Shown one piece after another: positions 61,817-64,000 of a stretch of DNA of 64,000 nt (position 1 is the stretch's first letter; each line of letters starts with the position of its first letter). The notes below the pieces were generated by a model. That model had not been told where the DNA came from. It saw only the letters and a program-made list of their open reading frames with translations, and searched no databases. The DNA comes from Phycisphaerales bacterium (GTDB taxonomy: Bacteria > Planctomycetota > Phycisphaerae > Phycisphaerales > UBA1924), in the NCBI GenBank assembly GCA_027019265.1, contig JALUWX010000029.1:1-64000 (forward strand). The letters are read 5' to 3'. The position numbers and the translations under genes are program-made.

Positions 61817-62744
61817 CCCCCGATTCCTCATCCTGACCGCGCTCGCGCTCCTCCTCAGCGCCTGCGCCGCGCCCTGGGACCACCCCGAAGAGCCCCCCAA
61901 GCTCACGGACATCGCCGCGCCCGAACCCTTCGTCGATCAGCGCCCTGATCCCGACCCGTCATCGCGCGGGGTCGAGATGAAGCTCCTCACCGTGGACGAC
62001 TCGGGCGCGCGCGTCGCGCGATCCCTCGCGCCCTACGCCGAGCAGACCACCATCGCGCACGACGATCTCCAACGCTGGCGCAGCTGGGGGATCCGCTGGG
62101 TCCAGATCCCCATCGAGGACCTCGAGCCCCTCCTCCAATCCCAGAAGTCCGTCGGCGTCATCGAGAACCGCTGGCTCGGAGAGTTCCCGCGCTGGCGCGC
62201 CCTCATCCGCGCGGGCGAACTCAGCAACCAAACCGTCCGGGTCCAGGGCTCGCGTGATCGCGCCATCACCGGCCGACCCCGCCTCCTCGCCCGCGCCTGG
62301 ACCACCCCGCGCATCGACGACGAAGGGCGCCCCACCTCGCGCATCGCCATCGACCTCGCGCTCCAACTCATCGACCCCAACAACCGACCCGCGCTCGGAC
62401 AGCTCGCGCCCACCCAGCCCATCGACCAGGGCTCATTCCTCGGCCCGCGCTCCCTCCACCTCGAACTCGACGATTCCCACGCGCTCCTCCTCGTCGCCGA
62501 CGATCCCGACAACACCTGGGACACCGCCGACAACCCCACCGACAACCCCGATCAAACCCCCGGCCCAAACGCCCCCAACCTCCGCACCCTCGGTGAACGC
62601 ATGCTCTCCACACGAGGATCCGGGACCGTCGCGCCCGGGGATCGCTACATCCCCCCGCGCAAGGTCCTTATCATCCTCGTCCCCAACACCGACCCCGGGT
62701 ACACCCTCCTCCCCAAAGCACGCGCGCAGGAGACCACCCCGTGA
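61809..62744 (+). CDS. Predicted lipoprotein, function unknown
   Basis: This 311-residue protein starts in an 8-base overlap with the LOG gene. The signal ends L-L-L-S-A-C19, a clean lipobox. The mature region is rich in Pro/Asp and has a regular beta-rich core (about 70-220) with no enzyme motif. Its stop overlaps the GTG of the exchanger gene, so all three genes form an operon. Confidence 0.7.
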   Translation: MPNPRFLILTALALLLSACAAPWDHPEEPPKLTDIAAPEPFVDQRPDPDPSSRGVEMKLLTVDDSGARVARSLAPYAEQTTIAHDDLQRWRSWGIRWVQIPIEDLEPLLQSQKSVGVIENRWLGEFPRWRALIRAGELSNQTVRVQGSRDRAITGRPRLLARAWTTPRIDDEGRPTSRIAIDLALQLIDPNNRPALGQLAPTQPIDQGSFLGPRSLHLELDDSHALLLVADDPDNTWDTADNPTDNPDQTPGPNAPNLRTLGERMLSTRGSGTVAPGDRYIPPRKVLIILVPNTDPGYTLLPKARAQETTP

Positions 62745-63688
62745 GTCTCCCCATCGCCATCATCCTCATCCTCGTCGGGCTCGCCGTCCTCATCGTCGGC
62801 GCCGACGCGCTCGTCCTCGGCGCGGCCCAACTCGCCAAACGCCTCGGGCTCTCCCCCTTCGCCATCGGGGTCACCGTCGTCGCCTTCGGAACAAGCGCCC
62901 CCGAGCTCTTCGCCTCCGTCGGCGCCGCCCTCCAGAACGTCACCGACCTCGCCATCGGCAACGTCGTCGGCTCCAACATCGCCAACATCATCCTCATCCT
63001 CGGAGTCAGCGCCCTCGTCTCCACGATCCCCATCAACAAACGGGTCCGCTTCGTCGAGATCCCCATCATGGTCGCCATCACCGCGCTGACCACCATCCTC
63101 CTCATCGACCACGAGCTCGCGCGTCTCGAAGGCGCCCTCCTCGTCGTCGGGCTCCTCGCCTTCGTCCTCTACGTCGTCAAATCGCACAAGGAAGACATCC
63201 TCCACGAAGCCGACGACAAAATACACAACCCCAAGCCCCTCTGGATCGACCTCGTCTACATCACCGCCGGGGTCGCCGGGCTCGCGCTCGGCGCCAAGGT
63301 CCTCGTCGAAGGCGCCCAGAGCGTCGCGATCAGCGCCGGGGTCCCCGAAGGCGTCGTCGGCGCCACCATCGTCGCGTTCGGGACCTCCGTCCCCGAACTC
63401 GTCACCACCATCCGAGCCGCCGTCAAAAAACACACCGACATGGCCGTCGGCAACATCGTCGGCTCCAACATCTTCAACCTCCTCTCCGTCCTCGGGATCA
63501 CCTCGCTCATCAAGCCCCTCACCATGGACACCCAGATGGACTTCCACGTCCTCTTCATGCTCGGTGTCGCGCTCGGGTTCATGATCTGGACCCTCCTACG
63601 TCCGAGAATCGCCAAGCCCGGCGCGATCCTCTTCCTCCTCCTCTACACCGGGTACGTCGTCTATGCGTATTCCCCTCAATCCGCCTGA
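62741..63688 (+). CDS. CaCA-family Na+(K+)/Ca2+ exchanger (YrbG-like)
   Basis: This 315-residue membrane protein has ten hydrophobic segments in two halves. The alpha-1 repeat has G-T-S-A-P-E-L-F with G-S-N-I-A-N, and alpha-2 has G-T-S-V-P-E-L-V with G-S-N-I-F-N, the ion-coordinating motifs of the family. It exchanges Ca2+ against Na+ or H+. It is coupled to the lipoprotein gene by a GTGA overlap. Confidence 0.92.
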   Translation: MSLPIAIILILVGLAVLIVGADALVLGAAQLAKRLGLSPFAIGVTVVAFGTSAPELFASVGAALQNVTDLAIGNVVGSNIANIILILGVSALVSTIPINKRVRFVEIPIMVAITALTTILLIDHELARLEGALLVVGLLAFVLYVVKSHKEDILHEADDKIHNPKPLWIDLVYITAGVAGLALGAKVLVEGAQSVAISAGVPEGVVGATIVAFGTSVPELVTTIRAAVKKHTDMAVGNIVGSNIFNLLSVLGITSLIKPLTMDTQMDFHVLFMLGVALGFMIWTLLRPRIAKPGAILFLLLYTGYVVYAYSPQSA

Positions 63689-63766
63689 TCGCCCACCCTT
63701 TCCGTACACATCCCCCCCGATCCATCCGATCCTCTCTCTGTCCACGCGCGAACTCAGAGAGGATCA

Positions 63767-64000
63767 ATGCTCCGCGTCCCGATCTCCCAAGCCAAGCCCG
63801 GGATGACCCTCGCCCTCCCCGTCCACCACCCGAAAGCCGCCTCGGGCACCATCCTCCTGCGCGCCGAAGTCGAGCTCTCCGAGAACACCATCACCCGACT
63901 CCAGGACATGCACATCCCCGAGATCTGGATCCGCTATCCGAACATGGAGCTCGTCAAGCAATACATCAACCCCCACGTCTTCGAATCCAGAGCCGCCGTC
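63767..64000 (+). CDS. N-terminus of a probable HD-GYP-type signalling protein (partial)
   Basis: Only 78 residues are visible before the window ends. They resemble the DUF3391-like N-domain that precedes HD-GYP phosphodiesterases: V-P-I-S-Q-A-K-P-G-M-T-L-A at the start, I-L-L-R-A-E-V-E-L, and W-I-R-Y-P. AGAGAGGATCA precedes the ATG. The catalytic domain lies beyond the edge, so the call is tentative. Confidence 0.6.
   Translation, partial: MLRVPISQAKPGMTLALPVHHPKAASGTILLRAEVELSENTITRLQDMHIPEIWIRYPNMELVKQYINPHVFESRAAV

Overview
Composition, protein types and sorting signals point to a high-GC planctomycete of the Phycisphaerae type. The supporting signs are several short secreted proteins ending in a PEP-CTERM-like tail (V-P-A-P, hydrophobic stretch, R-R-R-R), two secreted repeat proteins ending in the planctomycete 'GC-type' dockerin (D-F-F-D repeats, final G-C-P), many secreted or lipoprotein genes, and recurrent leaderless-type promoters. 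The taxonomic call is inference from these signs. No rRNA, tRNA, CRISPR array, transposase or integrase was recognised.

Layout. 1-93 is an almost pure G run, probably an assembly artefact, that cuts off a two-domain M16 peptidase. 2.7-6 kb holds an Asn/Trp/Phe low-complexity protein, a PTPS-III-like enzyme with a small membrane protein, and a phosphohexomutase with a small partner. 6.1-11.3 kb is a compact co-oriented set of phage-derived genes: portal, scaffold-like protein, SU10-type capsid, neck-like protein, two structural-looking proteins and a holin-like protein. It sits between housekeeping genes with no terminase, protease, tape measure or integrase, and is the strongest candidate for an undescribed system, either a domesticated capsid or a gene-transfer-agent-like locus. 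11.8-17.5 kb carries two amidohydrolase genes and a PEP-CTERM gene on the minus strand. 17.7-31 kb holds a PPi-type phosphofructokinase, an SGNH-like protein, a dockerin-bearing LVIVD-repeat protein, a RibBA whose GTP cyclohydrolase half looks dead, an O-methyltransferase, a redoxin, an alpha/beta hydrolase and MgtE. 31-36 kb groups a pilin-like protein, QueD, an HtrA protease and the overlapping queC-queE pair for 7-deazaguanine synthesis. 36-40.6 kb holds an AhpD-like protein, an FG-GAP dockerin protein, a GNAT acetyltransferase and PhoX. 40.6-42.1 kb is an AT-rich island with two overlapping minus-strand genes of unknown function. 42.2-44.8 kb is a PEP-CTERM cluster. 44.8-64 kb is mostly housekeeping: PepF, CCA/poly(A) polymerase-like enzyme, GpsA, a P1B ATPase, TrmB, a hotdog thioesterase, RadA, a 1507-residue AsmA-like protein, a LOG protein, a lipoprotein, a CaCA exchanger and the start of an HD-GYP-type gene.

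Two window-wide patterns stand out. At least twelve genes lack a Shine-Dalgarno sequence and instead have a TA(C/G)NNT box 3-8 nt before the start codon, as expected for leaderless transcripts. The + strand also changes from strongly G-rich on the left to C-rich on the right, crossing over at roughly 20-27 kb, which suggests a nearby replication terminus.
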